Shown here: in pieces, positions 10,341-17,662 of the stretch
Numbering within the stretch: position 1 is the first letter of the stretch
How the letters are laid out: each line of letters starts with the position of its first letter
Assembly (NCBI GenBank): GCA_028277845.1
Contig: JANQFL010000050.1
Coordinates: forward strand, 1-41,242
DNA from: Sneathiellales bacterium
GTDB taxonomy: Bacteria > Pseudomonadota > Alphaproteobacteria > JANQFL01
Direction: 5' to 3'
DNA length: 41,242 bases
The notes under the pieces: model-generated
The model's database searches: none
Told to the model about the DNA's origin: nothing
What the model saw: the letters and a program-made list of their open reading frames with translations, nothing else
Made by a program: the position numbers and the translations under genes

Positions 10341-11094
10341 CGGCATCCTCCGTGCTTTCACCCAAATAGGCCGCGCGCACCCGGGCGTCGCTCATCACTG
10401 TCTGCGGCGCGCCGTCGGCGATCAGCCGGCCCTGGTCGAGCACCAGCAGGCGGCGGCAGATGCGCATCACTTCGCTGAGGTTATGTTCGATCAGCAGCAC
10501 CGTGGTGCCTTGCCCGTTGATGGCGGTGACAGTGTCGGCGAGGCGCCCGGCCTCCACATGATTGAGGCCGGCCAAGGGTTCGTCGAGCAGCAGCAGTTTG
10601 GGCTCCAGCGCCAGTGCGCGCGCGACTTCCAGCCGTTTGAGGTAGCCGAGCGGCAGGTTGCTCGGATCGGCTTCCGCGGCGTCGCCGATACCGACCAGGT
10701 CCAGCAGCTCCCGCGCCCTGGCGCGGGCGGCGGTGCGGTCGGTCCGGGCCAGGGCCTTCAGGGGGTTGCGTGTCTCTGTGGCACCGGCGGCCAGGGCCAC
10801 ATTGTCGACCGGCGTCATGGAGCGGAACGGCCGCACGATCTGATGCGACAAGCCGAGCCCGGCGCGGGCGCGCACGAAAGGCGGTTTGTCGGATACATCC
10901 TGACCGTTCAGCACGACACGGCCGCCGCCCGGCGGCAGCACACCGGAGATCACTTTCAGTAGCGTCGTCTTGCCGGCGCCGTTGGGCCCGATCAGCCCGA
11001 CGAATTCGCCGTCGTCGAGACTGAAGGACACGTCGTTGACGGCGGTGACGCCGTCGAAACGGACGAAGGCGTTGCTGACGTCCAGGAGACTCAT
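10327..11094 (-). CDS. livG: LIV-type ABC transporter ATP-binding protein LivG
   Basis: Second ATPase of the transporter, 255 residues from ATG at 11094 (MSLLDVSNAFVRFDGV), which overlaps the livM stop as ATGA. Walker A is GPNGAGKTTLLK (37-48), Walker B LLLLDEPLAGLN. The signature loop reads LPLGYLKRLEVARAL, where the canonical LSGG serine-glycine pair is replaced by LPLG, a variation common in the LivG branch. The typical long LivG insert (DRTAARARARELLDLVGIGDAAE) is present. It would form a LivF/LivG heterodimer under the LivH/LivM permeases. Confidence 0.92.
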   Translation of the reverse strand: MSLLDVSNAFVRFDGVTAVNDVSFSLDDGEFVGLIGPNGAGKTTLLKVISGVLPPGGGRVVLNGQDVSDKPPFVRARAGLGLSHQIVRPFRSMTPVDNVALAAGATETRNPLKALARTDRTAARARARELLDLVGIGDAAEADPSNLPLGYLKRLEVARALALEPKLLLLDEPLAGLNHVEAGRLADTVTAINGQGTTVLLIEHNLSEVMRICRRLLVLDQGRLIADGAPQTVMSDARVRAAYLGESTEDADAAA

Positions 11095-11954
11095 GGCGTC
11101 GCCTCCGACTTGCTCCGTGCCTTTGCCGCCGCCTGGCGCACCAGCCCGGCAAAGCCCTGCGGGCTGTAGCGCATGGTCAATAGCAACAGGCCACCGTAGA
11201 GCAACAGCTTGTAGTCGTTGACGAAGCGGAACAGCTCGGGCATCAGCGTCAGCACGACGGCGGCGATGGTGACGCCGATGGTGGAGCCGATGCCGCCGAC
11301 CACCACCATCGCCAGGATGGTGATCGAGACCGTAAAACCAAAAGCGTCGGGCACGATGATGCGGGCGTAGTGGGCGTAAAGACAACCGGCGATTCCGGCG
11401 ATGGCGGTGCCGAAGGCGAACGCCGTCAGCTTGTAGCGCGCCACGTCGATGCCGACCGTCCGGGCGGTATCCTCGTCGTCGGCGATGCTGTCGAAGGCGA
11501 AGCCCATCCAGGTGCGCTTGAGGTAGACGCTGGCGGCGAACACCAAGGCGGTCGCGCCCACCACCAACATGATGAATCCGCCATCGCCGAGACCGGTTTC
11601 GGGGATCTGCGAGATACCCAGCTCGCCGCCGAGCCACTCCTGCTGGCGCACCACGCCGAGAAACAGAAAGCCGACGCCCATGGTGGTGATGGCGAGGAAG
11701 TCCTCGCGCACCCGGAGCGACGCCAGCCCGACGATGACGCCGGCGACGGCGGCGAACAGGGCCGCGACGACCAGGGCCAGCAGGAACGGCTGGCCGCTGG
11801 TGGTCAGCATGGCGCCGGTATAGGCGCCGACCCCGTAGAAGGCGGCATGGCCCAGGCTGATCTGGCCGCAGAAGCCGGTGATCAGGTTGAGGCTCAACGC
11901 CAGCATCACGTTGATGCCGATCAGGGTGAGCAGGCTGAGTTCGTAGGCGCCCAT
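11091..11954 (-). CDS. livM: LIV-type ABC transporter permease LivM
   Basis: 287-residue inner-membrane permease with about eight hydrophobic segments. Family signatures include LSLNLITGFCGQISLGHAAFYGVGAYTGAML (about 20-50) and TVSITILAMVVVGGIGSTIGVTIAAVVLT toward the C-terminus; the coupling helix region has AINGIDVARYKL-like sequence (RTVGIDVARYKLTAFAFGTAIAGIAG). It starts 15 bases after livH and overlaps livG by 4. With LivH it forms the membrane channel. Confidence 0.92.
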   Translation of the reverse strand: MGAYELSLLTLIGINVMLALSLNLITGFCGQISLGHAAFYGVGAYTGAMLTTSGQPFLLALVVAALFAAVAGVIVGLASLRVREDFLAITTMGVGFLFLGVVRQQEWLGGELGISQIPETGLGDGGFIMLVVGATALVFAASVYLKRTWMGFAFDSIADDEDTARTVGIDVARYKLTAFAFGTAIAGIAGCLYAHYARIIVPDAFGFTVSITILAMVVVGGIGSTIGVTIAAVVLTLMPELFRFVNDYKLLLYGGLLLLTMRYSPQGFAGLVRQAAAKARSKSEATP

Positions 11955-11969
11955 GATCCGTCTCTCCCC

Positions 11970-12830
11970 TTAAGCTTTACCGAAGAAGCCTTGCGGCCGG
12001 ACCATCAGCACGATGATCAGGAACAGGAAGGCGATGGCGTCGCGGTCGATGAGGTGCCCGGCATAGATGGTGCCGAAGCTTTCCAGCACGCCCAGCGCCA
12101 GCGCGGCGACCAGAGTGCCTTTGACGTTGCCCAGCCCCCCCAGCACGATGATGGCCAGCATCTTGTAGCTCGGCACGCTGCCCAACGTGGGTTCGACGAA
12201 GTTGTTGAGCAGCGCCACCAGCACGCCGGCGACGGCGGCCAGGGCCGAGCCGATGAAGAAGTTGAGGTAGCGCACCTTGACGATATCGATGCCGAAGCTC
12301 TGCGCCATTTGCGGGTCGGTGACGCTGGCCCGCCAGGCGGTGCCCAGCCGGGTGCGTGCCGCCAATACCGCCAGGGCGCCGAGAAGCACGAAGGCGATCA
12401 CGACGGTGGCGGCCTCGACGCCCTGCATGTAGACCGGACCGAAGGAGAGCGAGGCGGAGAACGGCGCCTCGTCGAAGCTGTTGCCGTAGGGGCCGAAGAT
12501 CAGGCGGAAGCCTTCCTCCATGCAGATGAACAGACCGATGGAGGCGATCAACGGCACGAACGGCGGTTGGTCGAGGATCGGTTCGTACAGCAGCCGGTAC
12601 ACCAGCATGCCCGCCAGGCCGACGATGGGCGGCGCGATGACGGCGGCGAGCCAGAAACTGCCGAGCGTGTTGGTCACGACGACAGCGATGTAGGCGCCCA
12701 GGGTGAACAATCCGGCGTGGGCCACGTGCAGGATGCGCAGCAGGCCATAGACCAGCGTCAGGCCCACCGCAATCAGCGCGTAACTGCTGCCCTGTATCAG
12801 GCCCTGGACCAACAGATCGATAAACAGCAT
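11970..12830 (-). CDS. livH: LIV-type ABC transporter permease LivH
   Basis: 286-residue inner-membrane permease: GLIQGSSYALIAVGLTLVYGLLRILHVAHAGLFTLGAYIAV (from about residue 10), the coupling segment ASVTDPQMAQSFGIDIVKVRYLNFFIGSALAAVAGVL and PSYKMLAIIVLGGLGNVKGTLVAALALGVLES near the end, all standard for LivH. It is the first permease gene and is separated from the binding-protein gene by 189 bases that hold a hairpin (12903-12928). It is otherwise tightly packed with livM, livG, livF and the hut genes. Confidence 0.92.
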   Translation of the reverse strand: MLFIDLLVQGLIQGSSYALIAVGLTLVYGLLRILHVAHAGLFTLGAYIAVVVTNTLGSFWLAAVIAPPIVGLAGMLVYRLLYEPILDQPPFVPLIASIGLFICMEEGFRLIFGPYGNSFDEAPFSASLSFGPVYMQGVEAATVVIAFVLLGALAVLAARTRLGTAWRASVTDPQMAQSFGIDIVKVRYLNFFIGSALAAVAGVLVALLNNFVEPTLGSVPSYKMLAIIVLGGLGNVKGTLVAALALGVLESFGTIYAGHLIDRDAIAFLFLIIVLMVRPQGFFGKA

Positions 12831-12902
12831 CGGTGTCTACTCGATTCCGGTTTTATCGGCGGTTATTCGCCCGGTTGATCAAACATGCGCGTTACGGTTT
12901 CC

Positions 12903-12928
12903 CGGTCCCCGAAAGCGCATGGGGACCG
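12903..12928 (-). terminator. Hairpin between binding-protein gene and livH
   Basis: Perfect 8-bp inverted repeat CGGTCCCC (12903-12910) / GGGGACCG (12921-12928) with a 10-base loop, in the 189-base gap after the binding-protein gene. There is no T-run. In ABC operons a hairpin here often ends or stabilises part of the transcript so that the binding protein is made in excess. That role is inference. Confidence 0.5.
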
Positions 12929-13019
12929 CAGACAACAAACTTCAACGCGGTGACTGGGTACGGAAGCGGCCGCCGGGCCGAACGGTCTTGAGGGAACCCG
13001 GCGCCCGTTCCGTAATCGT

Positions 13020-14168
13020 TTACTCGCTCGGCGGCGCCAGCAGGGCCGGGTCGTCGATCACCGAGTGGTGGCGCCACTTGCCGCCCTTGACCACCTGATT
13101 CTGCACGGCCTTGGTCACTTCACCCAGGCCGTTGAACGAGATGCTGCCGGTCGACACGGCCAGGTTCCTGGTGGCCGCGATGGCGTCGCGGATGGCCGCC
13201 GGGTCGTCGGTGCCGGCCTTGCGCATGGCGGCGACCGCCACCTTGACGGCGGTATGGGCCGAGGCGGCGACCATGTCGGCGCCGAAGCCGGCTTTGGCCT
13301 CGAACGACTTGATGAAGTTCATGGTCTCGGGCTTTTTGGAATCCCGGTCGAGCGACGTGGTGATGATCACGCCTTCGGCGGCCGGGCCGGCGATATCGAT
13401 GAACTTGTCGCTGTCATAGCCTTCCTGACCGATGATCGGTGCCTTCACGCCACGGGCGCGCAACTGCTTGACCAGCGGGCCGGCGGTGAAAAAGTAGCCC
13501 GAGGCATAGATGGCGTCCGGATTGTCGGCGCGCACCTTGGAGACGATCGGGCCGAACTGCCGGTCCTTGATGGAATACTGGTATTCGTTGACCACGGAGA
13601 CGCCGAAGTCGGCGGCCTTGGACTTGAAGCCGGCGGCCAGCGACTTGCCGAAGTCGTTCTGCAGGGTGATCAGCACCACTTTCTTGGCGCCGAGCATCTC
13701 GCCGGCCAGCTTGGCGCCGGCGCGGCCCTGCACTTCGCCCATGAACGAGGTGCGGAACACGTACTTGCCCGAGCGGGTGATGTCCGGGTGGATGGCGTAG
13801 GCCGAGATGTACGGCACGCTGGCATCCTGGAACACCTGGGCGGCGGCGCGGGTGGAGCCGGAATAGCTACCGGAAATGCCGATCTTCACGCCGTCCTGGC
13901 CGATCAGCTTCTTGGCGGCGGGTACGGCCTGATCGGGCTTGGCGCCGTCGTCGTAGACCACCAGTTCGATGGTCTTGCCGTTGATGCCGCCCTCGGCGTT
14001 GGCCTGTTCGACGGCCAGTTCGGCGCCGGTCAGGGCGGATTTGCCGTCGGCGGCGGCGAAGCCGGTCAACGGCGCGTTGAAGCCGATTTTGACGGACTCG
14101 GCCCAGGCCGAACCGGTCAGCGCAATCGCCGAAACGGCGGCAAAGGCAAGGAATGTCTTGAAGTTCAT
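13020..14168 (-). CDS. LIV-type ABC transporter substrate-binding protein
   Basis: 382-residue periplasmic binding protein of the Leu/Ile/Val-BP (type 1 fold) family. Signal peptide MNFKTFLAFAAVSAIALTGS-AWA with cleavage before ESVKIGFNAPLTG. Family landmarks are GAELAVEQANAEGGINGKTIELVVYDDGAKPDQAVPAAKKLI and the hinge-side GISGSYSGSTRAAAQVFQ. The ligand is not fixed by these motifs. Being first gene of a series that continues into hutC-U-H-G, behind a HutC-type palindrome, argues for histidine, urocanate or a related compound. A serine/threonine-rich pocket loop (SGSYSGSTR) binds the amino-acid backbone in relatives. Confidence 0.88.
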   Translation of the reverse strand: MNFKTFLAFAAVSAIALTGSAWAESVKIGFNAPLTGFAAADGKSALTGAELAVEQANAEGGINGKTIELVVYDDGAKPDQAVPAAKKLIGQDGVKIGISGSYSGSTRAAAQVFQDASVPYISAYAIHPDITRSGKYVFRTSFMGEVQGRAGAKLAGEMLGAKKVVLITLQNDFGKSLAAGFKSKAADFGVSVVNEYQYSIKDRQFGPIVSKVRADNPDAIYASGYFFTAGPLVKQLRARGVKAPIIGQEGYDSDKFIDIAGPAAEGVIITTSLDRDSKKPETMNFIKSFEAKAGFGADMVAASAHTAVKVAVAAMRKAGTDDPAAIRDAIAATRNLAVSTGSISFNGLGEVTKAVQNQVVKGGKWRHHSVIDDPALLAPPSE

Positions 14169-14247
14169 TGATCTCTCCCTCGTGTCGGGCCGCCGTACAT
14201 GTCACATCGGGTGTACGAACGCTTCTACGGCAAGCGGCCATGGCGCG

Positions 14248-14276
14248 AGTATGAAACAATCCACTTGTATATACAA
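14248..14276 (-). promoter_or_regulatory. Predicted promoter of the transporter-hut operon
   Basis: On the minus strand TTGTAT (14276-14271), a 17-base spacer and CATACT (14253-14248). The -10 matches 4 of 6 and the -35 only 3 of 6, so the match is weak, but the -35 lies inside the 26-bp palindrome, which would make repression by a bound protein simple. Confidence 0.35.
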
Positions 14277-14283
14277 GTGGATT
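14258..14283. promoter_or_regulatory. 26-bp perfect palindrome, probable HutC operator
   Basis: All 13 base pairs around the centre (between 14270 and 14271) are complementary; the core is CTTGTATATACAAG. Published HutC sites are palindromes with a TTGTATATACAA-type core, and hutC is encoded in the operon this site precedes. It lies 90 bases before the binding-protein ATG and 75 bases before the divergent dioxygenase ATG, so one site may control both directions. Confidence 0.75.
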
Positions 14284-14357
14284 TATGACATTTGACGGCA
14301 ACGAAAATGCGGGGCAATGATGGCCCCGGATGAAGTGTGGGATTTGAGGGTGTCTAA

Positions 14358-15164
14358 ATGGGTGCTGTGGTCGCGAACGACACGAAACTAGCGTTCCAGC
14401 GGGACGGGGCGACCGTGCTGCGCGGCGTGTTTGCCGATTGGGTCGAACCCTTGCAGGCGGGAATAGAGCGCAACATGGCGGAACCGGGTCCCGACGCCAA
14501 GCACTACACCACCGACAGCGGGCCCGGACTGTTTTTCGGCGATTACTGCAACTGGCAGCGCATTCCGGAATACCGCGACTTCATCCTGCATTCACCGGCC
14601 GGGGAAATCGCCGCGGTGCTGATGGGCTCGAATACGGCGCGCATCTTCCATGAGCACGTCCTGGTCAAGGAACCGGGCGCCGGCCAGGAAACGCCGTGGC
14701 ATCACGACCAGCCCTATTACTGCGTCGACGGCCAACAGAACTGTTCGTTATGGACGGCCCTAGACCCGGTGCCGCGGGACACGGCCGTCGAATACGTCGC
14801 CGGCTCCCACACCTGGGGGCGCTGGTTCAAGCCGGAACGCTTCAACGGCCAGATGATCAATGCCATGGACGGCTGGGAGGACGTGCCCGACATCGAAGGC
14901 CAGCGGGCCGACTACACCATCCTGGGCTGGGACCTGGAACCGGGCGACGCCATCGCCTTCCATTTCATGACCCTGCACGGCGCGCCGCCCAACCGCTCGG
15001 CCAGCCGCCGCCGGCGCGCCATCGCCAGCCGTTGGATCGGCGACGACGCCCGCTTCGCCGATCGCCAGGGGACCGTGTCGCCGCCGTTTCCGGATTTGAC
15101 CCTGCAGCACGGCGATCCAATGGACGCACCTGATTTTCCGGTGGTCTATCCGCCGGCGGGTTAG
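14358..15164 (+). CDS. Phytanoyl-CoA dioxygenase (PhyH) family protein
   Basis: 268-residue Fe(II)/2-oxoglutarate-dependent oxygenase of the PhyH superfamily; these hydroxylate small substrates while converting 2-oxoglutarate to succinate and CO2. The iron-binding facial triad is visible: H115-x-D117 in ETPWHHDQPYY and distal H207 in FHFMTLHGAPPN, followed about ten residues later by arginines (R217 onward) that would hold 2-oxoglutarate. The start ATG has GAGGGTGTCTAA before it. It is divergent from the transporter-hut operon across a shared palindromic operator. The substrate is unknown; a histidine-derived or imported compound is a context-based guess. Confidence 0.85.
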   Translation: MGAVVANDTKLAFQRDGATVLRGVFADWVEPLQAGIERNMAEPGPDAKHYTTDSGPGLFFGDYCNWQRIPEYRDFILHSPAGEIAAVLMGSNTARIFHEHVLVKEPGAGQETPWHHDQPYYCVDGQQNCSLWTALDPVPRDTAVEYVAGSHTWGRWFKPERFNGQMINAMDGWEDVPDIEGQRADYTILGWDLEPGDAIAFHFMTLHGAPPNRSASRRRRAIASRWIGDDARFADRQGTVSPPFPDLTLQHGDPMDAPDFPVVYPPAG

Positions 15165-15186
15165 GGGGCGCCGCCAACAACACCCC

Positions 15187-15304
15187 TGTCGTGCCCGGAC
15201 TTGATCCGGGTACCCACGTCTCTCCGCTGCACGGAAGGTAGCCGCATACCCACCGCCTGAGCGTCGGAACCCCGTGGACACCCGCGTCAAGCGCGGGCAT
15301 GTCA
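15187..15304. repeat. REP-like palindromic doublet
   Basis: Two inverted copies of a 32-base unit: 15187-15218 and 15273-15304. By eye about 23 of 32 positions agree when one is reverse-complemented. Each unit is itself a hairpin: CCCGGA-CTTGA-TCCGGG (15194-15210) and CCCGCG-TCAAG-CGCGGG (15281-15297). The two stems differ in paired positions on both sides, so pairing is preserved. Units of the form GTGCCCGGACTTGATCCGGG recur in many alphaproteobacterial genomes. It lies between two convergent genes and may end transcription from both sides. Confidence 0.7.
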
Positions 15305-15338
15305 CGTACGGGGGGGCGGTGCTTGCGGGAGTTGGGCG

Positions 15339-16001
15339 CTATTTGTTCAGAAACGGAATGCCGTTGGGCACGTAGTCGGGTTGCGGCGTGCCCGGGATCA
15401 GGCGCTCGTCGGGGATAACCTCGCCCATTGTCGTCGTCAGGGGAATGGTGCCGGCCCAGATCGGCAGGGCGTAGTCTTCCTCGTCGTCGATGGGGCCGCC
15501 GGTGCGCACCTTGGCCGAGACCTCCTTGAGATCGAAGGCCAGTACGGTGGTGGCTTTGTCTTCCTTGTCGAGCATCGGTCTGAGGCCATCCCAGCGGCCG
15601 GGATAGAGGCCGTCGACGAAGTTTTTCAACACATGTTCCTTTTCCGCCGGGTCGTCGATGGTGTGGGTCTTGCCCAGGATCACCACCGAACGGAAATTGG
15701 CCGAATGGTGGAACGCCGAGCGGGCCAGCACCAGGCCGTCCACGTGGGTCACCGTCAGGCAGGCGTCGGCGCCGGCCTGCAGTACGCGGATCATGCGGCT
15801 GGCCGTGGATCCGTGAATCATCACCCTCTCGCCCTCGCGCCAGTACAGCGTGGGAATGACATAGGTCTGGTCCTCGACAGCGAAGCCCACATGGCAGACG
15901 AAGCCGGCGTCGAGAATGGCGTGCACGGTTTCCTTGTCGTAGCTGCCCCGTTCATGGGCGCGACGCACACGGGTGCGCTCGGTTTGGGTGTAAGCAGACA
16001 T
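15339..16001 (-). CDS. Pyridoxamine 5'-phosphate oxidase-like flavin-binding protein
   Basis: 220 residues of the split-barrel PNPOx-like family (Pyridox_ox_2 / flavin-nucleotide-binding subgroup). Seen are an N-terminal YDKETVHAILDAGFVCHVGF strand, PTLYWREGERVMIHGSTASRMIRVL, the FMN-contacting segment ACLTVTHVDGLVLARSAFHHSANFRSVVILG and DGLYPGRWDGLRP. The last is typical of this uncharacterised subgroup and not of true PdxH, so calling it pyridoxine oxidase would be unsafe. It is divergent from a MocR regulator whose putative operators lie between the genes, so it is probably the regulator's target and linked to vitamin B6 or flavin metabolism. Confidence 0.82.
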   Translation of the reverse strand: MSAYTQTERTRVRRAHERGSYDKETVHAILDAGFVCHVGFAVEDQTYVIPTLYWREGERVMIHGSTASRMIRVLQAGADACLTVTHVDGLVLARSAFHHSANFRSVVILGKTHTIDDPAEKEHVLKNFVDGLYPGRWDGLRPMLDKEDKATTVLAFDLKEVSAKVRTGGPIDDEEDYALPIWAGTIPLTTTMGEVIPDERLIPGTPQPDYVPNGIPFLNK

Positions 16002-16058
16002 AGAATGAGGTCTCCAAAATCGCGTTTCATTGGAGATGCCACGATATTGGCTGTATAA

Positions 16059-16096
16059 AAAGGTCCGTTTATAGGTATTTTATAGGGCCATTTATG
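16059..16096. promoter_or_regulatory. Direct repeats, probable MocR operators
   Basis: Two 15-base repeats in the same direction, AAAGGTCCGTTTATA (16059-16073) and ATAGGGCCATTTATG (16082-16096), 23 bases apart start to start, about two helical turns, sharing A-(A/T)-AGG-(T/G)-CC-(G/A)-TTTAT. MocR/PdxR proteins typically bind direct repeats of this spacing. The second repeat covers the regulator's own ribosome-binding site and start codon, which suggests autoregulation. Confidence 0.55.
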
Positions 16097-17599
16097 CGGC
16101 GAACCGTGTCAGCCCTGGTGTCCAGTCTGGCGGTTGATCCCGGCAAGGCCGGTCCCTTGCACCGGCAACTCTATTTCGCCTTGCGCGAGGCGATCCTGAC
16201 CGGCCGGCTGGCGCCGGGGGTCAAACTGCCGTCCACGCGGGTGCTGGCCAAGGATCTTTCGGTATCCCGCAACACCGTCGCCGCCGCCTTCGACCAACTG
16301 CTGGCCGAGGGCTATGCCGAGGCCCGGACCGGCTCGGGCACCTACGTGACCGAGCGCCTGCCCGACTCCTTGCTGCGCAGCCCGGCATCGCAGCCATCGG
16401 CACGCAGCCGCCGGCCCAAGCCCACGCTATCGCAGCGGGGGCAGGCCGTGGCGTCCTTGGGTACGGTGCAGCGTCACCGCAACCGGCCGTTCGCGCCCGG
16501 TTTGCCGGAACTGGACCTGTTTCCCATGAAGGAATGGTCGCGGCTGTTGGCGCGCCACTGGCGCCGGCCGGACGTGGGCGCGCTGCTCGGCGGCGACCCG
16601 GCCGGCGAGGCGCCGTTGCGCGAAGCCGTGGCGTCCTATCTCGGTGCCGCCCGCTCTGTGCGCTGTGACGCCGATCAGGTCATCATCGTTTCGGGTTCGC
16701 AGCAGGCCATCGATCTCATTGCCCGGGTGCTGATCGATCCGGGCGCGCCGGTGTGGATCGAGGAACCGGGCTATGTCGGCACGCGGGGCGCGTTGACGGC
16801 GACCGGTGCGCGGCTGGTGCCGGTGCCGGTCGACGGCGACGGTCTGGATGTGGATGCGGGTATCGCCCGCGCCGCCGCCGCCCGGTTGGCCTGCGTCTCG
16901 CCGTCCCACCAGTTTCCGCTGGGCGTCACCATGGCGCCGGCGCGGCGCATCGCGCTGCTGCAATGGGCCGCCGCCCACGATGCCTTCGTGCTGGAGGACG
17001 ACTATGACAGCGAATACCGCTACGCCGGGCGGCCGCTGGCGTCGCTGCAGGGCATGGACGACCAGGACCGGGTGTTCTACGTCGGCACCTTCAGCAAGGT
17101 GATGTTCCCGGCGCTCAGGCTCGGCTATCTGGTGGCGCCTCCCGACCTGGTCGATGCCCTGCTGGCGGTGCGCCGCCACGTGGACACCCAGCCGTCGTCG
17201 GTGGCCCAGGCGGCGCTGACCGATTTCATCGCCGACGGGCACCTGTCGTCGCACATCCGGCGCATGCGCCTGTTGTATGCCGAACGGCAGGACGCGTTTG
17301 TGTCCCTGGCGCAGGAAAAACTGCGTGGCCTGGTGACGGTGGAACGCCAGGACTCGGGCATGCATCTCATCGGCTGGCTGCCCGAAGGCGCCGACGACCG
17401 GGCCGTCAGCGAAATCGCCGCGCGTCAAGGCGTGGAGGCGCCGCCGCTGTCACACCTCTACACGCACGGACCGTCGCGGCCCGGGCTGATGCTGGGGTTC
17501 GCCGGCATCCCGGCGGAACAGATGGCGCCGGCCCTCGACCGGTTGACGGCGGCGGTCGGAAACGGCGTATCCACTAGCCGGCAAGCCACGCACAAGTGA
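16094..17599 (+). CDS. MocR/PdxR-type regulator (GntR + aminotransferase-like)
   Basis: 501-residue transcription factor: an N-terminal GntR winged helix (about 22-88, with LPSTRVLAKDLSVSRNTVAAAFDQL and TGSGTYV) joined by a linker to a fold-type-I aminotransferase-like domain (about 130-490). The PLP-binding lysine is K335 in GTFSKVMFPALRLGYLV, and the ring-contact aspartate lies in EDDYDSEYRY (D302/D303). Such proteins sense PLP or PLP-amino acid adducts. The ATG at 16094 has AGGG 6 bases upstream and lies inside one of the direct repeats. Divergence from a PNPOx-like gene is the classic MocR arrangement. Confidence 0.9.
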   Translation: MRRTVSALVSSLAVDPGKAGPLHRQLYFALREAILTGRLAPGVKLPSTRVLAKDLSVSRNTVAAAFDQLLAEGYAEARTGSGTYVTERLPDSLLRSPASQPSARSRRPKPTLSQRGQAVASLGTVQRHRNRPFAPGLPELDLFPMKEWSRLLARHWRRPDVGALLGGDPAGEAPLREAVASYLGAARSVRCDADQVIIVSGSQQAIDLIARVLIDPGAPVWIEEPGYVGTRGALTATGARLVPVPVDGDGLDVDAGIARAAAARLACVSPSHQFPLGVTMAPARRIALLQWAAAHDAFVLEDDYDSEYRYAGRPLASLQGMDDQDRVFYVGTFSKVMFPALRLGYLVAPPDLVDALLAVRRHVDTQPSSVAQAALTDFIADGHLSSHIRRMRLLYAERQDAFVSLAQEKLRGLVTVERQDSGMHLIGWLPEGADDRAVSEIAARQGVEAPPLSHLYTHGPSRPGLMLGFAGIPAEQMAPALDRLTAAVGNGVSTSRQATHK

Positions 17600-17662
17600 T
17601 TGGACGGGCCTGCCGTCCTGTTCCATCGTAGGCGCATCACTTTCCAACATTGGAGCTCCGCC

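Noticed and set aside
11370-12878. Long open frame (about 500 codons) on the plus strand opposite livM and livH
   Set aside because: It is antisense to two clear permease genes; the translation is full of Gln, His, Asp and Gly repeats typical of GC-rich shadow frames, with no recognisable domain.
14292-14320. TTGACG as -35 of a promoter for the dioxygenase gene
   Set aside because: No acceptable -10 is found at 16-18 bases; the hexamer at 17 bases is CAATGA.
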